42,625 nucleotides of DNA from JBIOJB01 sp044450465 (GTDB lineage Bacteria > Chloroflexota > Dormibacteria > Dormibacterales > Dormibacteraceae), in contig JBIOJB010000009.1 of assembly GCA_044450465.1 (NCBI GenBank), forward strand, positions 1-42,625. The letters run 5' to 3'. The position numbers were made by a program, and so were the translations under genes. Below, piece after piece: positions 24,014 to 31,660 of this stretch. The notes below the pieces were generated by a model, which saw nothing but the letters and a program-made list of their open reading frames with translations, was not told the DNA's origin and searched no databases. Each line of letters begins with the position of its first letter. Positions within the stretch are counted from its first letter, which is position 1.

Positions 24014-24913
24014 AGGTGATGGTCTAGCCGCGGCGAGCTGCTTTTCGAACCAGTGGTGCGCGTAGGGCTCCGAGTTGAACGGGGCCACCTCGCGGTATCC
24101 GGCTGAGCGGTAGAGGCTGATCGCTTCGACCAATGACCTGTTGGTCTCAAGCCGGACGGCGTGAGCTCCCTGGGCGATGGCGCGGGCTTCGAGAGCCTCC
24201 AGGATCCGCCGGCCGAGGCCGAGGCCGCGGGCCGATCGGGCCACCCACATTCGCTTGATGTCAGGCGGCGCCGGGGCGTGGAACCTGAGCGCTCCACAGC
24301 CAATGGGCTGCCCCCGGAGCGTAGCGACCAAGAGCAAGCCGCCCGGAGGCCGAAGCTCAGGTACGGCGGCCGGGAGGCTCTGCGCGGGATCGAACCCGCT
24401 CTCGAACCGCTGGTCCAGCTCGGCGAAATATGAGCGCAGGCAGAGCTGGGCCTGGGGAAGGGACGGATCGCACGGCGCAATATCAACCATCGACGTGGTC
24501 AGGAGCCGCTCGACCTCTGCCATCGCGCCAACGAGACGTACGCGCTGCTTCTCGTTGAGCGGCGCCAGGAGGGAGGCCGCGAGCTCGTCGCTGCGCCGGT
24601 CGAGGACCGCTCGCTCCGCCCTGCCCGCTCGGGTCAGGCGCGCGATCCTCACACGCCGGTCGGACTCCTTCGGTCCCACCTCGATCAGGCCCGCCGACTC
24701 CAGCGAGCGGAGAAGGCGGCTCGCGTAGCCCGAATCCAGGCCGAGCTCGGTGCGCAGGGCGCGGACGTCGCGGCCACCGTCGCCGATCTCCCAGAGCACC
24801 CGGGCCTCGCCGAGTGGGCGGTCCCGCGAGAGGAACCGATCGTTGAGAGCGCCCACCCGCTGCGTCACGATGCGATTGAATCGCCGCGCCTGCGCGATCA
24901 TCGACTCGTCCAT
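24011..24913 (-). CDS. MarR-GNAT fusion: winged-helix regulator with acetyltransferase domain
   Basis: 300 residues. The N-terminal MarR winged helix (LRTELGLDSGYASRLLRSLESAGLIEV, wing DRRVRIARLT) spans about 1-145. The C-terminal GNAT domain (KRMWVARSARGLGLGRRILEALE; SLYRSAGYREV) covers 160-300, with the acetyl-CoA loop ARGLGLGRR. Fused proteins of this type combine gene control with acetylation of a small molecule or protein. A perfect 20-bp palindrome touches the start codon, and TAGAGT inside it lies 6 nt before the ATG, so the transcript looks leaderless and self-regulated. Confidence 0.88.
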   Translation of the reverse strand: MDESMIAQARRFNRIVTQRVGALNDRFLSRDRPLGEARVLWEIGDGGRDVRALRTELGLDSGYASRLLRSLESAGLIEVGPKESDRRVRIARLTRAGRAERAVLDRRSDELAASLLAPLNEKQRVRLVGAMAEVERLLTTSMVDIAPCDPSLPQAQLCLRSYFAELDQRFESGFDPAQSLPAAVPELRPPGGLLLVATLRGQPIGCGALRFHAPAPPDIKRMWVARSARGLGLGRRILEALEARAIAQGAHAVRLETNRSLVEAISLYRSAGYREVAPFNSEPYAHHWFEKQLAAARPSP

Positions 24914-24933
24914 TCTCTGACTCTAGTCAGAGA
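24914..24933. promoter_or_regulatory. Perfect 20-bp palindrome: MarR-type operator
   Basis: TCTCTGACT-CT-AGTCAGAGA, 9-bp perfect arms, ends immediately before the start codon of the MarR-GNAT gene. It covers the TAGAGT -10 box (minus strand, 24920-24925). Confidence 0.65.
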
Positions 24934-24973
24934 TTACGCGAGGGGAGGCACCACCGCAACCTGCCGAGACTGG

Positions 24974-25516
24974 CTAGGACGAGACGAAGTGGAAGGTGAG
25001 CGTCGAACCCGCTGAGGTGACCGCCGCGCAACCCGGGCGACTCAAGCCGGCCGCCCAGCTCTCCTGACCTTCGGATCCACCGAGAGAGCGGACCTGGACC
25101 ACCATTGGGCCGGCCGAGTTGAACGACAACGGTCCTGCATAGTTCTGCATGTCACCGCGAAAGCCTTTGAGCACGATCCTCATCCCGGCGGTACCCGCAA
25201 GGTCGATCGACTGGCCAAGGCCGGTGTCCGCCGCGAAGTGAGAATTCGACTGAGGGATCAGCTCAAAGCCGGGTGTGCCGCGGTCAAAGGTGAGCGTGAA
25301 CGTGTCACCAGACAGGGTCGCCGATGTAATCGGCGGCACCGAAGTGGGCAGCTGCGCCGCTTGAGGCCATGACGGCGAGGCTGCTCCGGACTGAGCGCAG
25401 CTGAGGGTCGTCACAGAGGATGAAGCTTGAGCGGCGGGCTGGCTGGAGCCGCCGCAAGCAACCAGTGGCGCCGCAAACAGGATCGCCAGCAACGGTCTGC
25501 CCTTATGGATGTTCAT
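24974..25516 (-). CDS. Lipoprotein with AMIN-like domain
   Basis: 180 residues. Signal peptide with lipobox ending at Cys21 (PLVAC), Ser/Ala linker, then a domain rich in strands (SGDTFTLTFDRGTPGFELI, then a TAGMRIVLKGFRGD-type stretch) resembling the AMIN-like domain of actinobacterial lipoproteins. Lipid-anchored outside the membrane. The AMIN assignment is tentative; the function is unknown. Confidence 0.7.
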   Translation of the reverse strand: MNIHKGRPLLAILFAAPLVACGGSSQPAAQASSSVTTLSCAQSGAASPSWPQAAQLPTSVPPITSATLSGDTFTLTFDRGTPGFELIPQSNSHFAADTGLGQSIDLAGTAGMRIVLKGFRGDMQNYAGPLSFNSAGPMVVQVRSLGGSEGQESWAAGLSRPGCAAVTSAGSTLTFHFVSS

Positions 25517-25579
25517 GGCGGTTGAACGCCACAGCCGTCAGATGATTACGAACGGCGCGCGGCCAGGGCCGGATTCTGG

Positions 25580-26041
25580 TCAGAGGTTCTTCTGGAAGCA
25601 GACACTCGATGGCGAGGAGGCGTATTCGCCCCAGCAGTCCACCTGGGTGAAGCCGGCGCTCCGATACAGCGATATCGCCGCGCCCTGGTGCACTCCGGTC
25701 TCGAGGACGAGGCGCCGCAAGCCGAGATCTCGGGCGGCGGCTTCGAGGCCTTCCAGCACGGCGCGCGCGACTCCTTTGCCTCGCTCGTCCGGCTCGACGT
25801 ACATCCGCTTGGCCTCCGCTGTTTCCGGATCGAGGACCCGGATCGCCCCGCAGCCGATCGCCCGTCCGGCGTCGCGAGCTATTAGAAAGACGCCACGCCC
25901 CGCCTCCAGATGCTCGGCCTTGAGGTTAGGTCCGAAGCGCTGCTCGGGTGGATAGAGCACGGCGAGGCCGGCGTCGAGGGAGGCGACCAGACGCCGCGCG
26001 TCGGGCGAATCGAACGGTTCGGCCGCGATCGACAAAACCAT
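25580..26041 (-). CDS. GNAT family N-acetyltransferase
   Basis: 153-residue cytosolic acetyltransferase. The acetyl-CoA binding loop is in MYVEPDERGKGVARAVLEGL (about residues 80-99), followed by the conserved LETGVHQGAAISLYRSAGF. It starts 2 nt after the stop of the SRPBCC gene, so the two are probably translationally coupled. The acceptor substrate is unknown. Its C-terminal half resembles the GNAT domain of the fusion at 24011. Confidence 0.87.
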   Translation of the reverse strand: MVLSIAAEPFDSPDARRLVASLDAGLAVLYPPEQRFGPNLKAEHLEAGRGVFLIARDAGRAIGCGAIRVLDPETAEAKRMYVEPDERGKGVARAVLEGLEAAARDLGLRRLVLETGVHQGAAISLYRSAGFTQVDCWGEYASSPSSVCFQKNL

Positions 26042-26043
26042 GA

Positions 26044-26460
26044 TCAGCGGCTGCGGGGTGCCGACTCCAGGTGGTCGACCATGGGTCTGAGCCAGTAGGT
26101 GTCCCAGCCGTCGTCGTGGCTCGCAAGCTCGGCCTCATTCGGAAAATCCGAATGCCGCAGCTTCAATCGCGTAACGCCTCTGCCGATCGGCTCGAGCTCC
26201 CAGACCACCTTCGAATCGGCCCATTCGGGCGGCCACTCGGCCTGGCGCCAGGTGTACTCGAGGAGGCGGGGCGCCTCGACCTTCACGACATGACCGGTCG
26301 TCGAGCCTTCGAAAAAGCTGCACTCGCCTCCCGGCTGCGGATCAATTCGAGCACTTTCATCGTCCATCCACGCCGCGATGGTCGGATTGTCAGTCAGGGC
26401 GGCCCATACCCGGCGAAGAGGCGCGCGAACGGTGATCTCCTTCACGACTTCCGAGCTCAT
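26044..26460 (-). CDS. SRPBCC (AHSA1-like) domain protein
   Basis: 138-residue protein of the AHSA1/START-like fold: EITVRAPLRRVWAALTDNP start, WMDD strand, and a C-terminal helix ending DHLESAPRSR. GGAGG (26466-26470) precedes ATG 26460 by 5 nt; the much longer upstream frame is a shadow. It is the first gene of a pair with the GNAT gene. It probably binds a hydrophobic ligand or acts as a co-chaperone-like protein; the specific role is unknown. Confidence 0.83.
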   Translation of the reverse strand: MSSEVVKEITVRAPLRRVWAALTDNPTIAAWMDDESARIDPQPGGECSFFEGSTTGHVVKVEAPRLLEYTWRQAEWPPEWADSKVVWELEPIGRGVTRLKLRHSDFPNEAELASHDDGWDTYWLRPMVDHLESAPRSR

Positions 26461-26473
26461 GGCCACCTCCGCG

Positions 26474-26596
26474 GTCCGATTCAAAGTGCTCGATGATCTT
26501 CCCATTAGCGAAGCGAATGATGTCGATGGCGTCAATGTCCGCGGCCCGGCCGGTCGGCTCGCGGTCCATGTCGCGGGCGAGGTGAAGCCCCCGGCC
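26474..26596 (-). pseudogene. C-terminal remnant of SnoaL-like ester cyclase
   Basis: In one minus-strand frame this reads REPTGRAADIDAIDIIRFAN followed by GKIIEHFESD, the conserved end of SnoaL-like polyketide/ester cyclases (x[P]TGR ... IRxxxGKIxEH). There is no intact N-terminal half upstream, and the frame runs into the SRPBCC start region instead of a proper C-terminus. This looks like a decayed gene fragment. Confidence 0.5.
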
Positions 26597-26688
26597 TCGA
26601 TCGCCTCCCGATCGGTCTGAACCTGAACGGGACTGCGGCCCAGGGGCATGGGCAAATCAGGGGATGGACGCCCGGCGGCGTCGGCGTC

Positions 26689-26694
26689 TATTTT
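26689..26694 (+). promoter_or_regulatory. Leaderless -10 box
   Basis: TATTTT, 6 nt before GTG 26701. The spacing matches the other leaderless promoters of the window. Confidence 0.35.
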
Positions 26695-26700
26695 TAGCTG

Positions 26701-27042
26701 GTGGAGTTCCGCCAAGCCCTGATCTGGACCGTGCTTCTGCTGGCCGGCCAGGCGGCCGATGTCATCACCACGAATGTGGATCAGGCGAGGGGGGCGCTCG
26801 AGTCGATGCCGATCAGCTCCGCCCTCATCCAGGAGGGGGGCCTCGGGCTCTTCTGGATCACCAAGGTGCTGGAGGTCGGTGCTGCCGGTACCGCTCTTTT
26901 CCTCGCCGCCCTCTGGATCAGATCGAAGCGGCCTGGTGCTCACCTCGTTTTCAGGATCGCGCTCGTGGCGGTGCAGGCGGTCACCATCGGACTGGTTTTC
27001 GCCTCGCTCGTGAACGCCGCCCTGCTCGGCTCGTTGGTCTGA
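26701..27042 (+). CDS. Small hypothetical membrane protein
   Basis: 113 residues with about four hydrophobic segments (LIWTVLLLAGQAADVITT; GLFWITKVLEVGAAGTALFL; a C-terminal pair). GTG start with a TATTTT box 6 nt upstream and no Shine-Dalgarno, consistent with leaderless initiation. Family not recognised; the SGNH gene follows 54 nt downstream with its own -10 box. Confidence 0.65.
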   Translation: MEFRQALIWTVLLLAGQAADVITTNVDQARGALESMPISSALIQEGGLGLFWITKVLEVGAAGTALFLAALWIRSKRPGAHLVFRIALVAVQAVTIGLVFASLVNAALLGSLV

Positions 27043-27083
27043 ATCGAGGCCAAGCGCGAGCTGATCTGACCGGCGTCCGCGTC

Positions 27084-27089
27084 TAGAGT
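27084..27089 (+). promoter_or_regulatory. Leaderless -10 box of the SGNH gene
   Basis: TAGAGT, 7 nt before GTG 27097. It supports 27097 over the GTG at 27088, which lies within the box. Confidence 0.4.
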
Positions 27090-27096
27090 GACGCCC

Positions 27097-27957
27097 GTGG
27101 GGGTCGCGCCCGCCGGCAAGCGTCGCATGTCGAGGGTCGTCGCGCTTCTTGCGGTCGTGGCCCTTGGCGCTGGAGGCGCGAGCGCCTTCTACGTGTGGCT
27201 GCACCGTGACGACAACCCTGGTTGCCAGTCGGCCGACCGCTCCAGCTCGTGCACGAGAATTCTCTTTCTCGGCAACAGCTACACATCGGTCAACGACCTC
27301 CCGACGGTGTTCGCGGACCTCGCATGGTCAGGAGGACACCGGGTTGAAACAGGGAGCCAGGATCCGGGCGGTTGGACGCTGGCGGACCATGCGGGAGCAC
27401 AGAGCACACGCACCCTTCTGGCCGCCAAGCCGTGGGATCTGGTGGTGGTCCAGGAGCAGAGCGAGATCCCATCGATCGAAGCGTCCCGGCTGGCCTACAT
27501 GTACCCCGCGGCCCGGAAGCTTGTTTCGCTGATCAGAGCGGTCGACGCGCAGCCGCTGTTCTTCGTGACATGGGCGCATCGAGCCGGGTGGCCCGAGCAG
27601 GGGTTGGCCGGCTACCCGACGATGCAGGCCTCCATCGACTCGGGCTATCTCACGATCGCAGCTGAGCAAAAGGCTTCGCTAGCCCCGGTCGGCTTTGCCT
27701 GGATGACCCTGGTCCACCAGGCACCGAACATCGGTCTGTGGCAGGACGACGGCAGCCATCCGACGACGAGCGGGACCTACCTAGCGGCGTGCGTTTTCTA
27801 CGCGGCCGTCTTCGGTCAGAGCCCGGTCAACCTGCATTATCGATCGGACCTCTCCGACGCCGCGGCATTGCAGGTCCAGGAGGTCGCGGCGGCAACAGTG
27901 CTTGACCAGATGCCGCGATGGGATTTGCCGGTGAGCGCCTCGCCCGCGGCCTTTTAG
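27097..27957 (+). CDS. SGNH/GDSL-type hydrolase, membrane-anchored or secreted
   Basis: 286 residues. A signal-anchor helix (about residues 12-30) precedes an SGNH hydrolase fold: block I FLGNSYTSVNDLP (nucleophile Ser in GNS) and C-terminal block V DGSHPTTSGTYLAACVFYAA with the Asp/His pair. It likely hydrolyses an ester or deacetylates an extracellular substrate. The stop overlaps that of the convergent GT-C-like gene. Start 27097 is preferred on the leaderless promoter; GTG 27088 is an alternative. Confidence 0.82.
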   Translation: MGVAPAGKRRMSRVVALLAVVALGAGGASAFYVWLHRDDNPGCQSADRSSSCTRILFLGNSYTSVNDLPTVFADLAWSGGHRVETGSQDPGGWTLADHAGAQSTRTLLAAKPWDLVVVQEQSEIPSIEASRLAYMYPAARKLVSLIRAVDAQPLFFVTWAHRAGWPEQGLAGYPTMQASIDSGYLTIAAEQKASLAPVGFAWMTLVHQAPNIGLWQDDGSHPTTSGTYLAACVFYAAVFGQSPVNLHYRSDLSDAAALQVQEVAAATVLDQMPRWDLPVSASPAAF

Positions 27958-29222
27958 CTCGGGGTTGGATCCCGGCGGGCGCGGCGCCTTGTGCTCGCGT
28001 ATTGCGCGAACCGGCTCCCGACCACGATCGCCGCAACGAAGGCCAATGGGTCGAGCGGGGTTCGGAGGCGCGCGAAGTCGAGGTATGTGAAGAGCGCGTT
28101 AATCCCCAGGCCCCCGACGACTGCCGCGACCAACGCGGCGATGCCCAGCGCCACCTGCGGGTCGAGACGCCGCCACACGACGACAAGCCCGGCGATCGCC
28201 AGCGGAAGCGCGGGATAGGCCGCGTAAGGCACGAGGGCGTAGTCGGCGACGAGCTCCGCGAGCCACTGCGTGCTGCCGGGAGGTATGTACGCATAAGGCA
28301 CCGCTAGCGACTGCGCGACGAGATCCCGGCCGCTCTTCCAGAGATACTCGAACGGGTGGCGCAGGATGATGTCAGAGCTGAACCTCGCCGCGTCCTGGTA
28401 GTTAGGGCCGAGTGCTTCGGAGCTGGTTTTGAGGATGTTGTAAGGGTCCCTGTCGCCCGGAGCGAGCCCCGTGATCCCCTGCCAGAGGGCTGGATACGCC
28501 GCCTTGTCGCCCTCGCCCTGCATGTCGTACTCGAGCACCTTGCCGAGAAGGTTGATGTTGCTCACGGCGGAGAGACCCGCGTGAGGATTCAATCGCTCGT
28601 TGACGGCCGCGTAACCAGCCACAGGCAGGTAGATGGCGGCGCCCATGATCAAAAGCGGCAGCCAGCGCCGGCGGTCGCCGATGACGACGACCGCGCCCAG
28701 GCAGAACGGCATCAGAAGGAGCGAAGGTCGGGTCAGGATCGCAAAGCTCGAGGTGGCGCAGAAGAGCACCGCCCATGCCATCGCGCGATGGTTGATCCAT
28801 AGCCAGAACGCGAGAACGAGCGTCGTCACCAGTAAGACCGCCAGCGCCTCCGTCATCACGAGGCGCTCCCAGTCGAGCAGGCGCACGTTCGTGGCGAACA
28901 GGACGCCGGCGAGAGCCGCAGCGACGGATGAGCCGGAGAGTCCAAAGGTGAGTGCGTAGACCTCGAGGGCGGTAATGACCATGAACACCGCCTGCGCGTA
29001 CACGACGCCGTCGGCGGCGACGGTGCCCTGGACCGCGCCGATGAGCGCGAGCACAACCGGGTAGCCGGGAGTCCGATACGCATCGAAGAGCGCGGAGAGC
29101 GAAGGATGCGACACGAGCCGCGAGCCCAACGCGATGTAGCTCGGGCTGTCCGCGAGCTGGAAGGTCAGCGGATGTCGGGTCAGGATGACCGCCTGGCCAA
29201 TGGCGGACGCGAGGCCGACCAT
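27954..29222 (-). CDS. GT-C-like polytopic membrane protein
   Basis: 422 residues with about ten to eleven hydrophobic helices. The first extracytoplasmic loop holds QLADSPSYIALG and a later loop DAYRTPGYPVV, reminiscent of GT-C (ArnT/PMT-like) glycosyltransferases that use lipid-linked sugars. The ATG at 29222 cuts into the first helix; the same frame extends upstream without a stop to a CTG at 29276 that sits 7 nt after a TAGACT box, so the protein may begin there. Glycosyltransferase activity is an inference. Confidence 0.78.
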   Translation of the reverse strand: MVGLASAIGQAVILTRHPLTFQLADSPSYIALGSRLVSHPSLSALFDAYRTPGYPVVLALIGAVQGTVAADGVVYAQAVFMVITALEVYALTFGLSGSSVAAALAGVLFATNVRLLDWERLVMTEALAVLLVTTLVLAFWLWINHRAMAWAVLFCATSSFAILTRPSLLLMPFCLGAVVVIGDRRRWLPLLIMGAAIYLPVAGYAAVNERLNPHAGLSAVSNINLLGKVLEYDMQGEGDKAAYPALWQGITGLAPGDRDPYNILKTSSEALGPNYQDAARFSSDIILRHPFEYLWKSGRDLVAQSLAVPYAYIPPGSTQWLAELVADYALVPYAAYPALPLAIAGLVVVWRRLDPQVALGIAALVAAVVGGLGINALFTYLDFARLRTPLDPLAFVAAIVVGSRFAQYASTRRRARRDPTPS

Positions 29223-29283
29223 CGAGAGCGCGATCAGATGCTTCGAGCGAGACGGGCGATCGATGTTCTGGATCAGGCTCGTT

Positions 29284-29289
29284 AGTCTA
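29284..29289 (-). promoter_or_regulatory. TAGACT box before a possible CTG start
   Basis: TAGACT (minus strand) followed by 7 nt and CTG at 29274-29276, in frame with the GT-C-like protein. Confidence 0.3.
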
Positions 29290-29371
29290 GCCAGCGGTCC
29301 TCATGGCTCTTCTGGAGGGGCGAGCGACCCGCGATGTTGTGGCTCGGCTGGACAATGCCGTGCCCGACCCG

Positions 29372-29377
29372 GACAAT
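29372..29377 (+). promoter_or_regulatory. Possible leaderless -10 box
   Basis: GACAAT, 6 nt before GTG 29384. It is weaker than the TAnnnT boxes, but the spacing is right. Confidence 0.25.
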
Positions 29378-29383
29378 CGTCGG

Positions 29384-29743
29384 GTGAGTGATCAGGGCGA
29401 AGGCCCGGCCGAACCCGCAGAGGTGCCGGCTGCGGAGCACACTGCGTCAACACCGCCGATTGAGGTTTCCCGCGGACCCAACACGCTGGCCCTGGTCAGC
29501 TTCATCGCGGCGGTGCTGTACTTTGGCGTCGCGATCGGGCTTGGCGTCGCCGGCCATACAGCGCCGATCTGGCTGGTCGTGCTGCCGCTGGTGGCAGTGC
29601 TTGCCGGCTACGTGGCGCGTGGCCAGACCCAACGCAACGGCCGTGGGGGCAGCTATCTCGCGCTGCTGGGCATGGTGTTCGGCTTCATCGCGCTGGCACT
29701 GTTGGCGTTCGGTTTGGCCCTGGCGCTGCTCACGGCTCGCTGA
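29384..29743 (+). CDS. DUF4190-like small membrane protein
   Basis: 119 residues: an acidic Pro-rich N-terminus (SDQGEGPAEPAEV) and about three hydrophobic segments, with NTLALVSFIAAVLYFGVAIG and the Gly-rich GRGGSYLALLGMVFGFIALAL typical of DUF4190. GTG 29384 is preferred because the upstream residues are not family-like and a -10-like box lies 6 nt before it; ATG 29303 is an alternative. Function unknown. Confidence 0.6.
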   Translation: MSDQGEGPAEPAEVPAAEHTASTPPIEVSRGPNTLALVSFIAAVLYFGVAIGLGVAGHTAPIWLVVLPLVAVLAGYVARGQTQRNGRGGSYLALLGMVFGFIALALLAFGLALALLTAR

Positions 29744-30050
29744 AGCTCGGCACGAGCCTGCAGTCCATTTGCGTTAGGCGGGATGAAATCGCGGTCCCTC
29801 TGCGTAAACTCCGCTTCAAACACACGCGGAGGCAACATGGCAGCACTACGTCTTTCCACCATTCTTCCAGTCGCGCTTCGGCAAGCTCGCCGGTCGACCC
29901 GTCGCCGCTGGGTCGGAACAGGACCTGGCTGCGGATGCGAAAGTTGCATCGACGCCTGGGACCGGAACCACCCTCCGACAGCCTCGGCGCAGGCCGAACG
30001 CCGCACCCTGGCTAGACCGAGCTCTGATCAGGCTTCAGACGTGCTCGCGC
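29744..30050. other. Intergenic region, 307 nt
   Basis: GGAGG (29828-29832) lies 4 nt before an ATG at 29837 that opens an 85-codon frame ending at 30094. It overlaps the lipoprotein gene on the other strand. The product (including GCGCESC) is not recognised and the codon bias looks random, so I do not call it a gene. Confidence 0.35.
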
Positions 30051-31172
30051 TCAATGGGGCCACTCATCGAGCACTCCTGACAGTCGCGAGGTGACCTCGG
30101 CCGCTCCGGCGATGTCGTAGACGAAGGTCGCTCCAGTCGGCGTCGGGAGCCCGCCGAAGCACGTGGAGCAAGCCCGCTCGCCGAGGTACCAGGCGAGGTC
30201 GTTGTTGAGGAACTTCACGCCGGACCGGCCTGGCGGCGAGGTGCTTGACACGGTGCTGCTCTGAGCGCTGTAGAAGCCGACCTCGCCGACGCCGCCCGAC
30301 GTGCGGTCGGTGTAGGCGATCCAGCGGCCATCGGGCGATGACTGCGGCCGAATCCAGTGAAGCGGCGTCATGGCGGACAGACCCGTCGTGGGATCCCATC
30401 GGTGGAGATTGCCGGTCGAATCCCTGAAGTAGAGCCGGCTGGGCGTGGACGCCCAGACGGCCATGGTCATCGCCGAGGTCGAATACACCAGTGAGCCGTC
30501 CGCGGCGCGGCGGATCTGGTCGGGAGCGGTTTCGCCCGCGCCTCCCACGTGAAAGGTTTGAAAAAGCGCGATGTACTGACCGTCGGGTGAGTACCTCAGG
30601 AAGCTGTCGTCCTCGTCCGGGTTCACGCCTCGACCCGGGGCCGCCGGCAGAGTCGACAGCACGCGGCTGACTGAAGGGCCCAACACGCGCCAGGAGTTTC
30701 CGTCGAGGTAGGTGACCGACCGGCCGTCGGGGCTCACCGAGTACTGGCCCGAGCCGAACCCGGATGTGAAGGTGGCGATGACCGTCGTGGCGCCACTCGC
30801 CAGGTCGGCGGAGATGAGCTGATTGCTCGCCGTCTCGTAAGCGACCCTGGTCGCGCTGACGAACTGTGGCGACTGTGCGGCGGGGTCGAAGGTGCAGATG
30901 GTTTGCGCGTTGGCCGGATCTTGGATGTCCCTCACCACGACCGTCGAATTGCCCACGACCGTCCCTATTACGAGGTCGTCGCCGGCCGGAGGCGAGGTCG
31001 CGCAGCGCACCAGCGCAGGCGGTCCCGCGGCCGGAGATGTCGAGGCGGGCGACGCCGTCGAGCTCGAAGCGGCGGTGGTGCCGCCGCTCGGGCTGACCGC
31101 AGCCCGTGAGCTGGAACCGCCGCATGCCGTGAGGATGAGCAACGCTCCGGCCACCACCGGGGTCGCGCGCAC
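30051..31172 (-). CDS. Lipoprotein, WD40/PD40-like beta-propeller
   Basis: 373 residues. Lipobox ending at Cys17 (LTACGGSSS), Ser/Ala/Thr linker, then repeats such as SPDGRSVTYLDGN, YSPDGQYIALF and SSPDGRWIAYTDR at about residues 145-290, the PD40/WD40 propeller signature. Lipid-anchored. TACTGT lies 6 nt before the GTG, so the transcript looks leaderless. Similar in layout to the lipoprotein at 10009. Function unknown, perhaps a sensor or scaffold. Confidence 0.75.
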   Translation of the reverse strand: MRATPVVAGALLILTACGGSSSRAAVSPSGGTTAASSSTASPASTSPAAGPPALVRCATSPPAGDDLVIGTVVGNSTVVVRDIQDPANAQTICTFDPAAQSPQFVSATRVAYETASNQLISADLASGATTVIATFTSGFGSGQYSVSPDGRSVTYLDGNSWRVLGPSVSRVLSTLPAAPGRGVNPDEDDSFLRYSPDGQYIALFQTFHVGGAGETAPDQIRRAADGSLVYSTSAMTMAVWASTPSRLYFRDSTGNLHRWDPTTGLSAMTPLHWIRPQSSPDGRWIAYTDRTSGGVGEVGFYSAQSSTVSSTSPPGRSGVKFLNNDLAWYLGERACSTCFGGLPTPTGATFVYDIAGAAEVTSRLSGVLDEWPH

Positions 31173-31178
31173 ACGCTT

Positions 31179-31184
31179 ACAGTA
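31179..31184 (-). promoter_or_regulatory. Leaderless -10 box of the propeller lipoprotein
   Basis: TACTGT on the minus strand, 6 nt before GTG 31172. Confidence 0.4.
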
Positions 31185-31206
31185 CCCGGGCTCGGGCGCG
31201 TGCGCG

Positions 31207-31551
31207 CTACGTGATCAGCTGGTCCAGCAGCCTCCGCGCCCCTGGGGAAAGCTTGTCGCGGACCCGGTAGTGGATCCAGATGCCGCGCTTGTCCGAATCG
31301 ACCAGGCCGGCATCCTTGAGCTTGGCCATGTGATGCGAGATGGTGGACTGGCCAAGGCCAAGGCTCGCCGTGAGATCGCAGATACACACCGGCGCTTCGG
31401 CCTTCCAGAGCGAGGCCATCATCGTCAGCCGGGTGGGATCGGCCAGCGCCTTGAGCAGATCGGAGGTCTGTTCGGCCCAGTCCGGGTCCACGTCGGGCAG
31501 CTCGCAGCAGACACCACGTTCGCGAAGGACCGGCAGCTGCTTCAGCGCCAC
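31207..31551 (-). CDS. arsR: ArsR-family repressor
   Basis: 114-residue winged-helix repressor of the ArsR/SmtB family. The metal-sensing motif APVCICDLTASL (about residues 53-64) is the alpha-3 CxCD-type site, with additional Cys near the N-terminus (GVCCE). The recognition helix is GQSTISHHMAKLKDAGLV. TAAGAT lies 6 nt before the GTG, so it is leaderless. It is divergent from arsM with two near-identical operators between them. It should repress both promoters and release on arsenite or a related metalloid. Confidence 0.88.
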   Translation of the reverse strand: MALKQLPVLRERGVCCELPDVDPDWAEQTSDLLKALADPTRLTMMASLWKAEAPVCICDLTASLGLGQSTISHHMAKLKDAGLVDSDKRGIWIHYRVRDKLSPGARRLLDQLIT

Positions 31552-31557
31552 GGACCA

Positions 31558-31563
31558 ATCTTA
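31558..31563 (-). promoter_or_regulatory. Leaderless -10 box of arsR
   Basis: TAAGAT on the minus strand, 6 nt before GTG 31551. It abuts the first ArsR site. Confidence 0.5.
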
Positions 31564-31569
31564 GCAAAT

Positions 31570-31587
31570 CCATCGACATTCATCGAT
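31570..31587. promoter_or_regulatory. ArsR operator 1
   Basis: CCATCGACATTCATCGAT contains the inverted pair ATCGA...TCGAT. It differs from the second copy by one base and lies upstream of a TAACAT -10-like box (31597-31602) for arsM. Confidence 0.6.
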
Positions 31588-31607
31588 GGGCTGTGGTAAC
31601 ATTCGAG

Positions 31608-31625
31608 CCATCGACGTTCATCGAT
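31608..31625. promoter_or_regulatory. ArsR operator 2
   Basis: CCATCGACGTTCATCGAT, 38 nt after the first copy. It covers the expected transcription start of arsM. Confidence 0.6.
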
Positions 31626-31660
31626 CAGTTCTCATCCAACGAACAAGAGGAGCGGAACCA

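Noticed and set aside
29837..30094. 85-codon plus-strand frame with upstream GGAGG
   Set aside because: Spacing is short, codon use looks random, the product is unrecognised and it overlaps the lipoprotein gene.
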